Origin: DASUXY01 sp035301985
GTDB taxonomy: Bacteria; Bacillota; Bacilli; Bacillales; Amphibacillaceae
Assembly (NCBI GenBank): GCA_035301985.1
Contig: DATGTE010000008.1
Coordinates: 62,001-126,000 of the forward strand
DNA length: 64,000 nucleotides
Reading direction: 5' to 3'
Positions 8,638 to 17,072 of the stretch are shown piece after piece; positions within the stretch are counted from its first letter, which is position 1; each line of letters begins with the position of its first letter. Both the position numbers and the translations under genes were made by a program. The notes under the pieces were generated by a model. That model saw nothing but the letters and a program-made list of their open reading frames with translations, did not search any database and was not told the DNA's origin.

Positions 8638-8844
8638 ATGGGGCATATTTTTTTATTTTTAATCGGTTTTGGACTTGCTGTCTCCGGTGGGGTGACAATG
8701 ATTGCCTATATGAACTTTCTACCTGCGGGAGTTACTTGGCTGGAGTATTTTATCTATATTAAGGGTCGAGTTGAATGTTATTTTCTTCCAGCAGGAATAC
8801 TGATCATGACGTTTGTGCTTTATCGATTTCCTAACAACTCTTGA
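8638..8844 (+). CDS. Small two-helix membrane protein between fabF and yjbA
   Basis: A 68-aa protein with two hydrophobic segments (HIFLFLIGFGLAVSGGVTMI and AGILIMTFVLYRF) joined by a loop containing LPAGVTWLEYFIYIKGRVECY. ATG 8638 is preceded by TAGGTGGAG, whereas the earlier in-frame ATG 8578 has no ribosome site and would add a non-hydrophobic leader. The function is not recognised. It lies alone between the fabF terminator and yjbA. Confidence 0.65.
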   Translation: MGHIFLFLIGFGLAVSGGVTMIAYMNFLPAGVTWLEYFIYIKGRVECYFLPAGILIMTFVLYRFPNNS

Positions 8845-8918
8845 TGACACCGAATATTTTATATGAATCTTGGTCATAATGTATGGTAAATCATGCAATG
8901 TAAAGCGAGGGTTGTTTC

Positions 8919-9689
8919 ATGTTATATTTGCACGATGTTTGGGTCAATTGGTTTGAAGGTGAGGAAAATGGCTACAACGTTTGTTATTTTCATGAGTGGC
9001 GTAAGGAGGATAAAATCGAATTATTGGATCAAGTCCCGCTTCTATACATAAGAGAATCATTGTTCGATTATATCGAAAACGACATGCACGATTTACCAAA
9101 AGCACTTCTTGATAAAATATATAAGCGAACATATGTCAGAAAAGGTCATAAGAGGGATGTGCTTGATTACGCCGCTGTAGTTACTGATGGAAAGGATATG
9201 CTTGTCTTCGATACGATTGGTTATGGTATACCCGTTCGAAAAAGCAGACTTATTCCGAGACAGGAACAATTAGTGTTGGAAATGATTGCGAATGAAAAGG
9301 TAGAGAACATTTCGATCGATCGAAAGTCGGTTCCAAAGGAATATCATATTTTATCGATGGATCCACAATTCATCTATGGACTTACGAGAAGAGAACGCCA
9401 ATTAAAACAATTACTCATGATGGGGCTCGATCAGCTCCGAACGGCAAATAATATTGAAGAGTTACGGTATTGGTTAACTGAATGGGATCCGAAGCAGTAT
9501 CCCTCGATTCGTTTTATGGATGAGGAGGAAGTTTGGAGTAAGTTATATAACGGTGTGAAAAAAGGCTGGAGCACTGTACATGAAGAATTATGTGAAAAGA
9601 TTATTAAGGGACACCCATTTCTTGAAAAAATGTGGGAAATAGAAAATGAACAATGCAATACACGTTCTAAATTAAAGTCAAAAAAATGA
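8919..9689 (+). CDS. yjbA: YjbA (UPF0736) conserved protein
   Basis: A 256-aa soluble protein of the UPF0736/YjbA family, conserved in Bacillaceae and without an assigned biochemical function. It begins MLYLHDVWVNWFEGEENGYN and contains the conserved HEWRKEDKIELLDQVPL block near residue 27. Position between fabF and trpS matches B. subtilis yjbA. GCGAGGG precedes the ATG. No enzyme motif or membrane segment is visible. Confidence 0.9.
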   Translation: MLYLHDVWVNWFEGEENGYNVCYFHEWRKEDKIELLDQVPLLYIRESLFDYIENDMHDLPKALLDKIYKRTYVRKGHKRDVLDYAAVVTDGKDMLVFDTIGYGIPVRKSRLIPRQEQLVLEMIANEKVENISIDRKSVPKEYHILSMDPQFIYGLTRRERQLKQLLMMGLDQLRTANNIEELRYWLTEWDPKQYPSIRFMDEEEVWSKLYNGVKKGWSTVHEELCEKIIKGHPFLEKMWEIENEQCNTRSKLKSKK

Positions 9690-10007
9690 AGGGCTGTCCA
9701 ATCCATTTACTCTTCATTTATAGCATATTTTTTAGAAGAGGCTGGAACAAACTCCAGCTAAAAAGAAAAAGGAGTTTAGTTGATGAGCAAGCTGGACTCC
9801 TTTAATTTGAAATCAAAAAGTATGTATTGATGAAAAATGGAAAAACAAAAAGAATATGTGAGAGCAAAGTTTTCAGAGAAGAAAACTGCATCGTACAGAA
9901 CGAAAAAAGCTGGGGTCAATAAAATTTGCTGACCCTAGCTTTTTTTTATGATTTGAATAGTTAGGTCCCGACCTCTTTTGTTTCTCTCTTTTTCGCATTG
10001 CCCTTTA
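9690..10007. other. Intergenic region with nested palindromes between yjbA and trpS
   Basis: No gene is seen. It holds a hairpin CTGGA...TCCAG near 9741-9757, a second inverted repeat AAAGGAGT...ACTCCTTT near 9768-9802 and the bidirectional terminator at 9903-9947. The GAGGCTGGAACAAACTCC motif resembles short dispersed repeats of other Firmicutes; this is recalled, not searched. Confidence 0.5.
9903..9947. terminator. Bidirectional terminator between yjbA and trpS
   Basis: A run of A, arm GCTGGGGTCA, loop, arm TGACCCTAGC (9930-9939) and a run of T. It can terminate yjbA on the plus strand and trpS on the minus strand. Confidence 0.85.
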
Positions 10008-11000
10008 CTATTGTTTATGAACTCGTCCGAGTCCGACAGCTTTTTTTGCTTTTTTAAGCATTTTATTAGCGGTGATCGACGCGTTTTCTTTCCCTTTATC
10101 TAAAATGTGATCGAGTTCAGGTGATTCGATGAGCGCATTATATTTGTCCTGAATCGGTTGTAGTAGATCGATGACTGCATCTGCTACATCTTGTTTAAAC
10201 TCCCCGTATCCTTTTCCGGCATATTTTTCTTCTAAGGATTCGATGGATTCACCCGTACAACTTGAGTAAATTGTCAATAAATTAGACACACCCGGTTTAT
10301 TTTCTTTATCATATGCAACAATACCTTCTGAATCGGTCACAGCGCTTTTAATTTTCTTTTCGATTTTTTTAGGTTCATCAAGCATTGAAATAAATCCTTT
10401 TTCGTTTTCATCGGATTTACTCATTTTTTTCGTCGGATCTTGTAAAGACATAATTCGCGCTCCAACTTCAGGGATACGTGGTTCTGGAACAGTAAAAATA
10501 TCATTAAACCGATTGTTAAATCGTTCAGCTAAGTTTCGCGTTAATTCCAAGTGTTGTTTCTGATCTTCACCTACAGGGACGACATCTGTATTGTAAAGCA
10601 AAATATCAGCAGCCATCAGAGCTGGATATGTAAACAAAGCGGATGAAACGGTTTCTTGTTTCGCTGATTTATCTTTAAATTGTGTCATCCGTTCAAGTTC
10701 GCCCATATAACTAATTGATTGTAAAATCCAACCGAGCTGTGTATGTGCAGAAACTTCGGATTGGATAAAGAGCGTCGATCTTTTAGGATCAATACCAGAT
10801 GCAAGGTATAAAGCAGCTAGTGATTGAATATTGTTTCTCAGTTCAAGGCGATCTTGAGGCACGGTAATCGCATGTTCGTCTACAATGCAAAAATAACAGT
10901 GATAATCGTCTTGAAGTTGGACAAATTGTCTAAGAGCCCCTAAGTAGTTTCCAAGTGTTAAGGTACCACTCGGTTGAATTCCTGAAAAAATTGTTTTCAT
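10008..11000 (-). CDS. trpS: TrpS, tryptophanyl-tRNA synthetase
   Basis: Class I aminoacyl-tRNA synthetase charging tRNA-Trp (330 aa, the standard length). It begins MKTIFSGIQPSGTLTLGNYLGAL with the HIGH-like TLGN motif and carries the KMSKS motif in DPTKKMSKSDENEKGF near residue 195. A longer in-frame start at 11066 is rejected because GGAGTG lies just before ATG 11000 and the longer leader would run into the T-box leader. Expression is predicted to be controlled by the T-box upstream. Confidence 0.96.
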   Translation of the reverse strand: MKTIFSGIQPSGTLTLGNYLGALRQFVQLQDDYHCYFCIVDEHAITVPQDRLELRNNIQSLAALYLASGIDPKRSTLFIQSEVSAHTQLGWILQSISYMGELERMTQFKDKSAKQETVSSALFTYPALMAADILLYNTDVVPVGEDQKQHLELTRNLAERFNNRFNDIFTVPEPRIPEVGARIMSLQDPTKKMSKSDENEKGFISMLDEPKKIEKKIKSAVTDSEGIVAYDKENKPGVSNLLTIYSSCTGESIESLEEKYAGKGYGEFKQDVADAVIDLLQPIQDKYNALIESPELDHILDKGKENASITANKMLKKAKKAVGLGRVHKQ

Positions 11001-11112
11001 TGAAATCACTCCATTTTGGATTATTTTTGTCAAGATGGTGCACGTAAAAGTGAGTCTATCTTTCATATGTAATTGTTAAAGTGAGGGTTGGTTACTTCAT
11101 ATGAATCGACAT

Positions 11113-11327
11113 TAAAAAGGTTCACTCACCCTTAACAAGGGACGAATGAACCGCGGTGCCACCCTTTTTATCTTAACAAGTATGTAAGATCACTTCATGT
11201 TCGTTAGCTCCAAAGTCTACTTCCAATTAAACCTTGATGCTTGTTTCCACCAACCACAAGCTCTCTAAATATCAGCGGGCAATTGGACTACGCCTTTTTC
11301 ATTGCTCAGCATATTCGTTTTTGTAAT
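11113..11327 (-). promoter_or_regulatory. T-box leader (tryptophan) of trpS
   Basis: Read on the minus strand, the T-box sequence AGGGTGGCACCGCGG (11151-11165) is followed by a terminator stem with arms GGTTCATTC and GAGTGAACC, then TTTTT (to 11113). Upstream lies a stem I with AGAGAGC and a GGTTGGTGGAAACAAGC hairpin. A UGG triplet in the context ACTTTGGAGCTAACG (11210-11212) sits where the specifier codon is expected, matching tryptophan. Uncharged tRNA-Trp would stabilise the antiterminator and allow trpS transcription. Confidence 0.9.
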
Positions 11328-11356
11328 ATTATATATAGCTTTGTTGGGAAATGCAA
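11328..11356 (-). promoter_or_regulatory. Sigma-A promoter of trpS
   Basis: On the minus strand: TTGCAT (11351-11356), 17-nt spacer, TATAAT (11328-11333), just ahead of the T-box leader. Confidence 0.75.
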
Positions 11357-11768
11357 ATCGTACACAACATTAAAGGATTATATCAAAACGTCCATACAAT
11401 AAGATGCTATTCACACAAGTCGTTCAAATAACGTGGATAACATGTCAATTTACAACAACTTTCTACCACATAAATAGCAGTTGAATGGGCATATAAAACC
11501 GCTTGTGCTAAAAATACAAGCGTGATTTTTAAGAAATTTACTTTGATCAATTAATCTCAATTTTCATTAAAATATCCTTTTGAAATTTTTTAACATTTCC
11601 GGTTCTGTTACACTGCCCCGTTAGATTAGTACATACCTTCACAATCTATATATTTTATCAACAAATTTCGGTGTTGAGTAAAGTCATTTGTTTTCAATCA
11701 ATTCTTTTATATTCTATAATGAAAGGATGGAAACAATCATCAAATCAACGATGTAGGAGATTGATTAC
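11357..11768. other. Intergenic region upstream of the DUF4015 gene
   Basis: No gene is evident. A hairpin CGCTTGT (11500-11506) / ACAAGCG (11516-11522) followed by TGATTTTT looks like an orphan terminator. A likely promoter for the next gene is TTTTCA, an 18-nt spacer and TATAAT near 11715. Confidence 0.4.
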
Positions 11769-13010
11769 ATGCTAAGTAAGCAGCCGAAGCATTTCATCCG
11801 GATAAGTATCGTTCTATTCAGTATGCTACTTTTGTTGATTCATCCCACCGAAATCAACGGTTCGATTAAGAGTGAATCACTTGATCATTCAAAAAAACAA
11901 TCGAATATACAACCGTTTGATATGCATCAGCCATTGAAACGCTTTGTAGTTGATTCAGGTTATCATTTTGATTATCCGGATGCTGTTAGGGGAATATATG
12001 TCACCGGTAAAACAGCAGGAGATGATCGATTTCGACAGTTGCTTGATCTCGTTGAAAACTCGGATTTGAATGCGATGGTGATCGATATAAAAGAAGATTA
12101 TGGTCATTTAACATTTGTTCCCGACCAATCATCGCCGTATAAAGGAATTGCCAAAGATAAAATAAAAAACATGAAACATCTGATGAAAACGTTAGAAGAA
12201 AAAAACATTTATCCGATTGCTCGAGTAGTTGTATTTAAAGATACGGTTCTCGCCCACGAGAGACCGGATTTATCATTTACGAAAGATGGTTCTGTATGGG
12301 TGAATAACGGGGGGGAAGCGTTTGTAAACCCTTTTGAAAAAGAAGTGTGGGATTATAATATCGATATTGCCAAATTAGCAGCTGAAATGGGTTTTCAAGA
12401 AATTCAATTTGATTATGTTCGTTTTCCTGAAGGGTTTGAAACACGTGATGAAGACTTGGAATATAGTTTAGGAGATTACGACAATTCACAGCTTAGTCAC
12501 GTGCAAAGACGTGTCGAAGCGGTTACTGATTTTGTAGCTTATGCGAAGAAAGAGTTAGCGTATTATGATGTAGATATTTCTGTAGATATCTTTGGTTATG
12601 CAGCTACGATTCCAGAAACACCGGGAATTGGACAAAACTTCGCTAAAATTTCCGAACAAGCGGATGTGATTTCTTCAATGATTTATCCAAGTCACTGGTC
12701 AGAAAATGACTTTGGAATTCCACTTCCTGATGAAGAGCCATATCGACTCGTATCAGAATATGCTAAAGTTGAGAATCAAGTGCTTGATAAGCTAGATAAT
12801 CCACCGATTTCGCGTCCTTGGATTCAAGATTTTGAGGCGCCATGGCTTTATGAGGGTCCACCTACAACATATGGGAAGGAAGAAGTTGAGGCCCAAATTA
12901 AAGCATTAAATGAAAATGGGATCGATGAATTTTTAATTTGGAATGCGGGTAATGTATATACGAAAAATGTTGATTATACGCCAAATGATGAGAAAAAAGA
13001 AGAGGAATGA
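11769..13010 (+). CDS. DUF4015 putative glycoside hydrolase, exported
   Basis: A 413-aa protein with an N-terminal hydrophobic export segment (residues 10-30) and a TIM-barrel domain of the DUF4015/putative glycosyl hydrolase type. Family segments visible are RGIYVTGKTAGDDRF, AMVIDIKEDYG, IARVVVFKDTVLA, FQEIQFDYVRFPEGF (likely active-site strand with acidic residues) and VDIFGYAATIP. The substrate is unknown; a cell-wall or exopolysaccharide polymer is an inference from export. The C-terminus is acidic (KKEEE). It is monocistronic between its own promoter and terminator. Confidence 0.8.
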   Translation: MLSKQPKHFIRISIVLFSMLLLLIHPTEINGSIKSESLDHSKKQSNIQPFDMHQPLKRFVVDSGYHFDYPDAVRGIYVTGKTAGDDRFRQLLDLVENSDLNAMVIDIKEDYGHLTFVPDQSSPYKGIAKDKIKNMKHLMKTLEEKNIYPIARVVVFKDTVLAHERPDLSFTKDGSVWVNNGGEAFVNPFEKEVWDYNIDIAKLAAEMGFQEIQFDYVRFPEGFETRDEDLEYSLGDYDNSQLSHVQRRVEAVTDFVAYAKKELAYYDVDISVDIFGYAATIPETPGIGQNFAKISEQADVISSMIYPSHWSENDFGIPLPDEEPYRLVSEYAKVENQVLDKLDNPPISRPWIQDFEAPWLYEGPPTTYGKEEVEAQIKALNENGIDEFLIWNAGNVYTKNVDYTPNDEKKEEE

Positions 13011-13033
13011 CCTTTATACGAACTGTGTCAGAG

Positions 13034-13057
13034 GCACTCCAAAAGGGGTGCTTTTTT
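13034..13057 (+). terminator. Terminator after the DUF4015 gene
   Basis: Arms GCACTCC (13034-13040) and GGGGTGC (13045-13051) with an AAAA loop, followed by TTTTTT. Confidence 0.85.
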
Positions 13058-13204
13058 GTGAGCGATATTGTCATTAAAGCATATGTTTTCTCAATTAAAT
13101 CCTATTTATTAGGTGTGAACATACGTTATAACAAAGTAGGTGACAGATTGATATGAGTGAATACAGATCGATTCAGATGGACATAGTAACAGATCAAAGA
13201 GAGG

Positions 13205-13232
13205 TTGACATTGTTTGAAAGTTCGTTATAAT
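13205..13232 (+). promoter_or_regulatory. Sigma-A promoter of yjbC
   Basis: TTGACA (13205-13210), 16-nt spacer and TATAAT (13227-13232), about 30 nt before the yjbC start. Confidence 0.75.
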
Positions 13233-13262
13233 GAAACCGAATAAAACTGAAGGAGTAGATTT

Positions 13263-13847
13263 ATGAATTGGTATGAAAAATTAAGTGAATATTTTCCAGT
13301 TGAAGAAATGAAATCGAAACGGCATATGGACATTCTCTTAAAAGAAAAAGGTGAAGTTTATTATAAAGATGAGGGACCTTACCATGTTCTTATGTTTGCG
13401 GAGTTCGATACGTTCGTATTTATAGATTACTTATGGGTATCGGCAAAAGCAAGGGGACAAGGGATAGGTCATAAATTAATCGAAAAATTAAAAGCGAAGA
13501 ACAAACGGATTATTTTAGAAGTGGAACCAATCGATTATGAAGATTCTGATACTGAAAAGAGGCTACGCTTTTACAAAAGAGAAGGTTTTTCACATGCTCA
13601 ATCCATTGGATACAATCGCCGTTCATTGGCAACTGATGAAGAGACACCATTAGAGATTTTGTACTGGTCGCCATATGATGAATCAGAAGATGTCATTTAC
13701 GATCAAATGAAAAAAATGTACGAAACGATTCATACGTATAAGGATAAAGAAATTTATGGAAAGTCATACCAACCCGTTGAAGAAGTTTTACAATTTGATG
13801 AAAAAAAGACGTCAGATGACGTTTTAAAAGATATTCACTGTAAATAA
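13263..13847 (+). CDS. yjbC: YjbC, GNAT acetyltransferase-like protein
   Basis: A 194-aa GNAT-fold protein. The acetyl-CoA loop region is WVSAKARGQGIGHKLIEKLK (residues 58-77) with the R-G-Q-G-I-G signature, and a second conserved strand ends in FYKREGFSHA. In B. subtilis yjbC lies upstream of spxA and can be co-transcribed with it under stress promoters. Here a hairpin stands between the two genes, so readthrough would be needed. The acceptor substrate is unknown. Confidence 0.88.
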   Translation: MNWYEKLSEYFPVEEMKSKRHMDILLKEKGEVYYKDEGPYHVLMFAEFDTFVFIDYLWVSAKARGQGIGHKLIEKLKAKNKRIILEVEPIDYEDSDTEKRLRFYKREGFSHAQSIGYNRRSLATDEETPLEILYWSPYDESEDVIYDQMKKMYETIHTYKDKEIYGKSYQPVEEVLQFDEKKTSDDVLKDIHCK

Positions 13848-13853
13848 CATATA

Positions 13854-13884
13854 AACAAGTCTCTTATTGGAGAGGCTTGTTTTT
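13854..13884 (+). terminator. Terminator after yjbC
   Basis: Arms AACAAGTCTCT and AGAGGCTTGTT around TATTGG, followed by TTTCTT. Confidence 0.8.
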
Positions 13885-14028
13885 CTTGTGGTTAGACCGA
13901 ATATTCGTCAAATGACATGAATGACTTTGACCGTAATTTTCATTTTATGTTTAAAGCATGTCTTAAAAGGGAATTATAAAAGTAATTAAGAACAAATTAT
14001 GAACATTCGCTTATCCCCTACCTTTTAC

Positions 14029-14095
14029 TTGACAAATGTAGTATAATGTACTTAAAGGTAATTTAAAGTGATTATTATTTAATAAATGTTTATTA
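14029..14095 (+). promoter_or_regulatory. spx promoter region with two palindromes
   Basis: TTGACA (14029-14034) and TATAAT (14042-14047) are only 7 nt apart and so cannot pair; they may belong to overlapping promoters. AGTATAATGTACT covers the -10 element, and a 16-bp inverted repeat TAATAAA-TG-TTTATTA lies at 14080-14095, between promoter and ribosome site. In B. subtilis the spx P3 promoter is bound by repressors (PerR, YodB); which protein acts here cannot be read from sequence. Confidence 0.45.
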
Positions 14096-14125
14096 TATAG
14101 ACATAAAATGAGGAGTGGAAGTTTT

Positions 14126-14521
14126 ATGGTAACCCTATATACCTCACCAAGTTGTACATCTTGCAGAAAAGCTAAAGCATGGCTCGAAGAACATGAAATT
14201 TCATTTAAGGAACGGAACATTTTTTCAGAACCATTGACCATCGATGAAATTAAAGAAATTTTGCGGATGACTGAAGATGGAACCGATGAGATTATCTCCA
14301 CACGATCGAAAGTTTTTCAACAACTGGACGTGGATATCGACCAGCTTCCTTTAAAAGAGTTGTTTGGTTTAATTCAAGAAAATCCTGGGTTGTTACGCCG
14401 CCCGATTATTTTGGATGAAAAGCGCTTACAAGTTGGTTATAATGAAGATGAGATTCGTCGATTTTTACCACGGAAAGTTCGTACATTTCAGTTACGTGAA
14501 GCTCAGCGGATGGTTAACTAA
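14126..14521 (+). CDS. spx: Spx, thiol-stress transcription regulator
   Basis: A 131-aa ArsC-like regulator that binds the RNA polymerase alpha C-terminal domain and activates thiol-stress genes. The redox switch C10-x-x-C13 is in TSPSCTSCRKAK, and the RPIILDEKRLQVGYNEDEIR block near residues 91-112 is highly conserved. ATG 14126 is preceded by AGGAGTGG; an upstream in-frame ATG is not used because it would extend past the invariant MVTLYTS start. Its turnover adaptor SpxH is encoded about 5 kb downstream, and MecA follows. Confidence 0.96.
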   Translation: MVTLYTSPSCTSCRKAKAWLEEHEISFKERNIFSEPLTIDEIKEILRMTEDGTDEIISTRSKVFQQLDVDIDQLPLKELFGLIQENPGLLRRPIILDEKRLQVGYNEDEIRRFLPRKVRTFQLREAQRMVN

Positions 14522-14544
14522 TCAATCAGGAAAAAACGCATGAT

Positions 14545-14591
14545 AAAATAAAAGGCGCTAGATCATTCAAGGATCTCGCGCTTTTATTTTA
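14545..14591 (+). terminator. Terminator after spx
   Basis: AAAATAAAAGGCGC...GCGCTTTTATTTT stem with an internal TAGATC/GATCTC pairing. Confidence 0.88.
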
Positions 14592-14608
14592 ATTGATGCA
14601 AAATTACT

Positions 14609-14637
14609 TTGAAAGATAGATGACAAATCCGTATAAA
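14609..14637 (+). promoter_or_regulatory. Possible promoter upstream of mecA
   Basis: TTGAAA (14609-14614), 17-nt spacer and TATAAA (14632-14637). It would leave a leader of about 180 nt that contains an inverted repeat CTATCAT/ATGATAG (14699-14718) and a hairpin GGTGAA/TTCACC (14778-14794). Confidence 0.5.
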
Positions 14638-14820
14638 TCAGTTAAAATTAATATTTAAATCATTATTTATAGGCAAATTAATTTTCAAATCCAATTTGCT
14701 ATCATACAATAATGATAGAATCGATTGAATAATCTAGGAAGCAATGAAAGTGTTTATAATAAGGATGACTCAAGGAAGGTGAACGGTTTTCACCTGACCT
14801 CAAGAAGGGAGAGAATCAAC

Positions 14821-15498
14821 ATGGAAATAGAGAGGATCAATGAGAATACGGTAAAGTTTTATATATCATATATCGATATTGAGGACCGTGGCTTTGAGCG
14901 TGAAGAAATTTGGTATAACCGAGAGCGCAGTGAGCAATTATTTTGGCAAATGATGGACGAAGTGAATATTAAAGAAGACTTCAATGCCGAAGGCCCTTTA
15001 TGGATTCAAATTCAAGCCTTGGAAAAGGGTCTGGAAGTTTTAGTTACGAAAGCGCAAATTTCCAAAAGTGGTGAGAGCTTAGAACTTCCAACTGAAGATG
15101 GGACCATCGATATCACTGTCGATGATAAAATTGAACATATATTGGAACAAAAAATTGACAAAGGAAATAACAAAGACAACTATGATTATGAAGAAAACTT
15201 TTGGATTATCGTCAAATTCTCTGAGTTTGAAGATGTCATTCAACTCAGTCATTCATTTATAGATGTAACGGATCCGTTATTAGATCGACTGTATGTGTAT
15301 GAAAACGAGTATTATTTATATTTAGAGTTTATTGAGGATATAACAGATGAAGATCGACAAGAAGATTTAATCAGTCGCGTGTTCGAATATGCGGATGATT
15401 GTGATTTAACATTTTATATGTTGGATGAATATGGAACTAAGATTTTTGAATCGGATACATTTGCTCAAATAAGATCACACTTTCCCGCTGAAGTATAA
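14821..15498 (+). CDS. mecA: MecA, adaptor of the ClpCP protease
   Basis: A 225-aa adaptor that delivers ComK/ComS and other substrates to ClpC and assembles the ClpC hexamer. The N-terminal substrate-binding part begins MEIERINENTVKFYISYIDIEDRGFEREEIWYNR, and the C-terminal ClpC-binding domain starts near residue 120 (EENFWIIVKFSEFEDVIQLSH). The linker is acidic. Longer in-frame starts exist up to 14725, but only ATG 14821 fits the family N-terminus, with GAAGGGAGAG before it. Confidence 0.95.
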   Translation: MEIERINENTVKFYISYIDIEDRGFEREEIWYNRERSEQLFWQMMDEVNIKEDFNAEGPLWIQIQALEKGLEVLVTKAQISKSGESLELPTEDGTIDITVDDKIEHILEQKIDKGNNKDNYDYEENFWIIVKFSEFEDVIQLSHSFIDVTDPLLDRLYVYENEYYLYLEFIEDITDEDRQEDLISRVFEYADDCDLTFYMLDEYGTKIFESDTFAQIRSHFPAEV

Positions 15499-15519
15499 AT
15501 GATTTTAAAGGATAACCAT

Positions 15520-15566
15520 CCCTTAGTCGTAAAAGGAAGTCGACTTTTACGACTAAGGGTTTTTTA
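15520..15566 (+). terminator. Terminator after mecA
   Basis: 16-bp perfect stem, arms CCCTTAGTCGTAAAAG (15520-15535) and CTTTTACGACTAAGGG (15544-15559), then TTTTTT. Confidence 0.95.
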
Positions 15567-15779
15567 TATGAATCATTGGGAATAGATTCTATTTAACATC
15601 GAAAGCTGTATATAAAGCAAACTGTTCGTCAGTTGTTTTAAGGGACGATACATAAAGATTCCATTTACGAAGGTAAATATATTTCTAAAAATATCGATTG
15701 TTGATATTCATCTATGTGTGTAAAGAAGGAAAACAACCGTATATGTCGAATAGTATAGATATGGAGGTGATTTTATCCT

Positions 15780-16937
15780 TTGTTACAAGCTCATTCTGCA
15801 CAAGGACACGTAACGACGTTAGCGATGTATTCTCCAGCAGAAATCGATCGTTTACGAAAGAAAAAGTTTTATTGTCCAGTTTGTCATGGAGAAGTAATTA
15901 TTCGAGCGGGACCGGTTATAACTCCTCATTTCGCACATCAAGCGAAACAAGACTGCCCGGCGAATCGGGGTGGAGAAGGACCTGTCCATGAGAAGGGAAA
16001 GCTGTTACTTTATCAGTGGTTGAAAAAGCACAATGTTGATGTTCGGCTTGAACATTATTTACCAAATATACAGCAACAACCCGATTTATTTTTGCAGCTT
16101 AACAAGCAGCGCATAGCTATTGAATATCAATGTTCAAAAATACCGATCACCCAACTCCAGAAACGAAATAAGGGCTATCAAAATGCAGGAATCACGCCGA
16201 TTTGGATTCTTGGTCCGAACCAATTCAAACGCGATCGTTCTAACCGGTTACATGTGAATTCGTTTATTCTTCAGTGTATGCATCAATTCAACGCTTCCCA
16301 TCCATTCACCATCTATTTTTTCTGTCCGAATTCCCGTCAATTTTTAATCATCCAACACGTATATCTACTCGGAAGAGGTCGAGCATGTGCGGTGTTTCAA
16401 TTTAAAAAACTAGAAGAGTTATTATTTACACAGTTATTTCACCCACAGCCACTGGAACGGAAGCAATTGTCACAAATGTGGACAAAAGCGAAAAGAAACT
16501 TTCGATTATTGCAACAAAAACGGCCATATGGAAAAGAGTTAGCTTGGCGTCGATGGTTATACGAAAAAAAATTATATATGGAACAACTCCCATCCGTTAT
16601 TTATCTTCCCATACGTAATCAATTTTTAATGAAAACATCTCCATGGGATTGGCAAAGTCGAATTTGGTTGGATGTCATTCATCCATTATCAAGCGGTGCA
16701 CTGTTTTCCATCTCTCAATGTGAGCGCGCCGTATGTGACGACCAAATCGATCGAAGTCAGTATCCATTAGTCACTTGCAAGGAGAGTCCCATCAGGCAAT
16801 ATCTTCACTTACTAGCTCAATTCCACATTATCACCCAAAAGTCAACGGATATGTATCAGAAAAGAAAACATATTCCTTTTCATTCTCATATTGAGGAAGC
16901 ACTCACAGCAGATGAAAAGTTAATGAAACGTTTTTAA
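15780..16937 (+). CDS. coiA: CoiA, competence nuclease-like protein
   Basis: A 385-aa protein of the CoiA family, needed in transformation for processing incoming DNA. It carries an N-terminal zinc-ribbon-like YCPVCHGEV plus HFAH, then a PD-(D/E)XK-type nuclease core with QPDLFLQ and RIAIEYQCSKI near residues 100-120. The start is TTG with GGAGGTGA (15763-15770) 9 nt before it. Position between mecA and pepF is as in B. subtilis. No clear ComK box was seen upstream. Confidence 0.9.
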   Translation: MLQAHSAQGHVTTLAMYSPAEIDRLRKKKFYCPVCHGEVIIRAGPVITPHFAHQAKQDCPANRGGEGPVHEKGKLLLYQWLKKHNVDVRLEHYLPNIQQQPDLFLQLNKQRIAIEYQCSKIPITQLQKRNKGYQNAGITPIWILGPNQFKRDRSNRLHVNSFILQCMHQFNASHPFTIYFFCPNSRQFLIIQHVYLLGRGRACAVFQFKKLEELLFTQLFHPQPLERKQLSQMWTKAKRNFRLLQQKRPYGKELAWRRWLYEKKLYMEQLPSVIYLPIRNQFLMKTSPWDWQSRIWLDVIHPLSSGALFSISQCERAVCDDQIDRSQYPLVTCKESPIRQYLHLLAQFHIITQKSTDMYQKRKHIPFHSHIEEALTADEKLMKRF

Positions 16938-17072
16938 CAGGAATAGTTATAAACTTCTTTGTCTAAGCTATACGATGTACACACTTCATCAAAAAGTAAT
17001 GTATAAATGTAAACGATTGAAAGAGTTTATAACCTTATGTAAAATGGCATATATGAATAGGAGGAATGTAGC

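Noticed and set aside
15698..15991. Plus-strand frame overlapping the coiA start
   Set aside because: Out of frame with coiA, low-complexity Ser/Arg text and no family pattern; coiA has the matching ribosome site.
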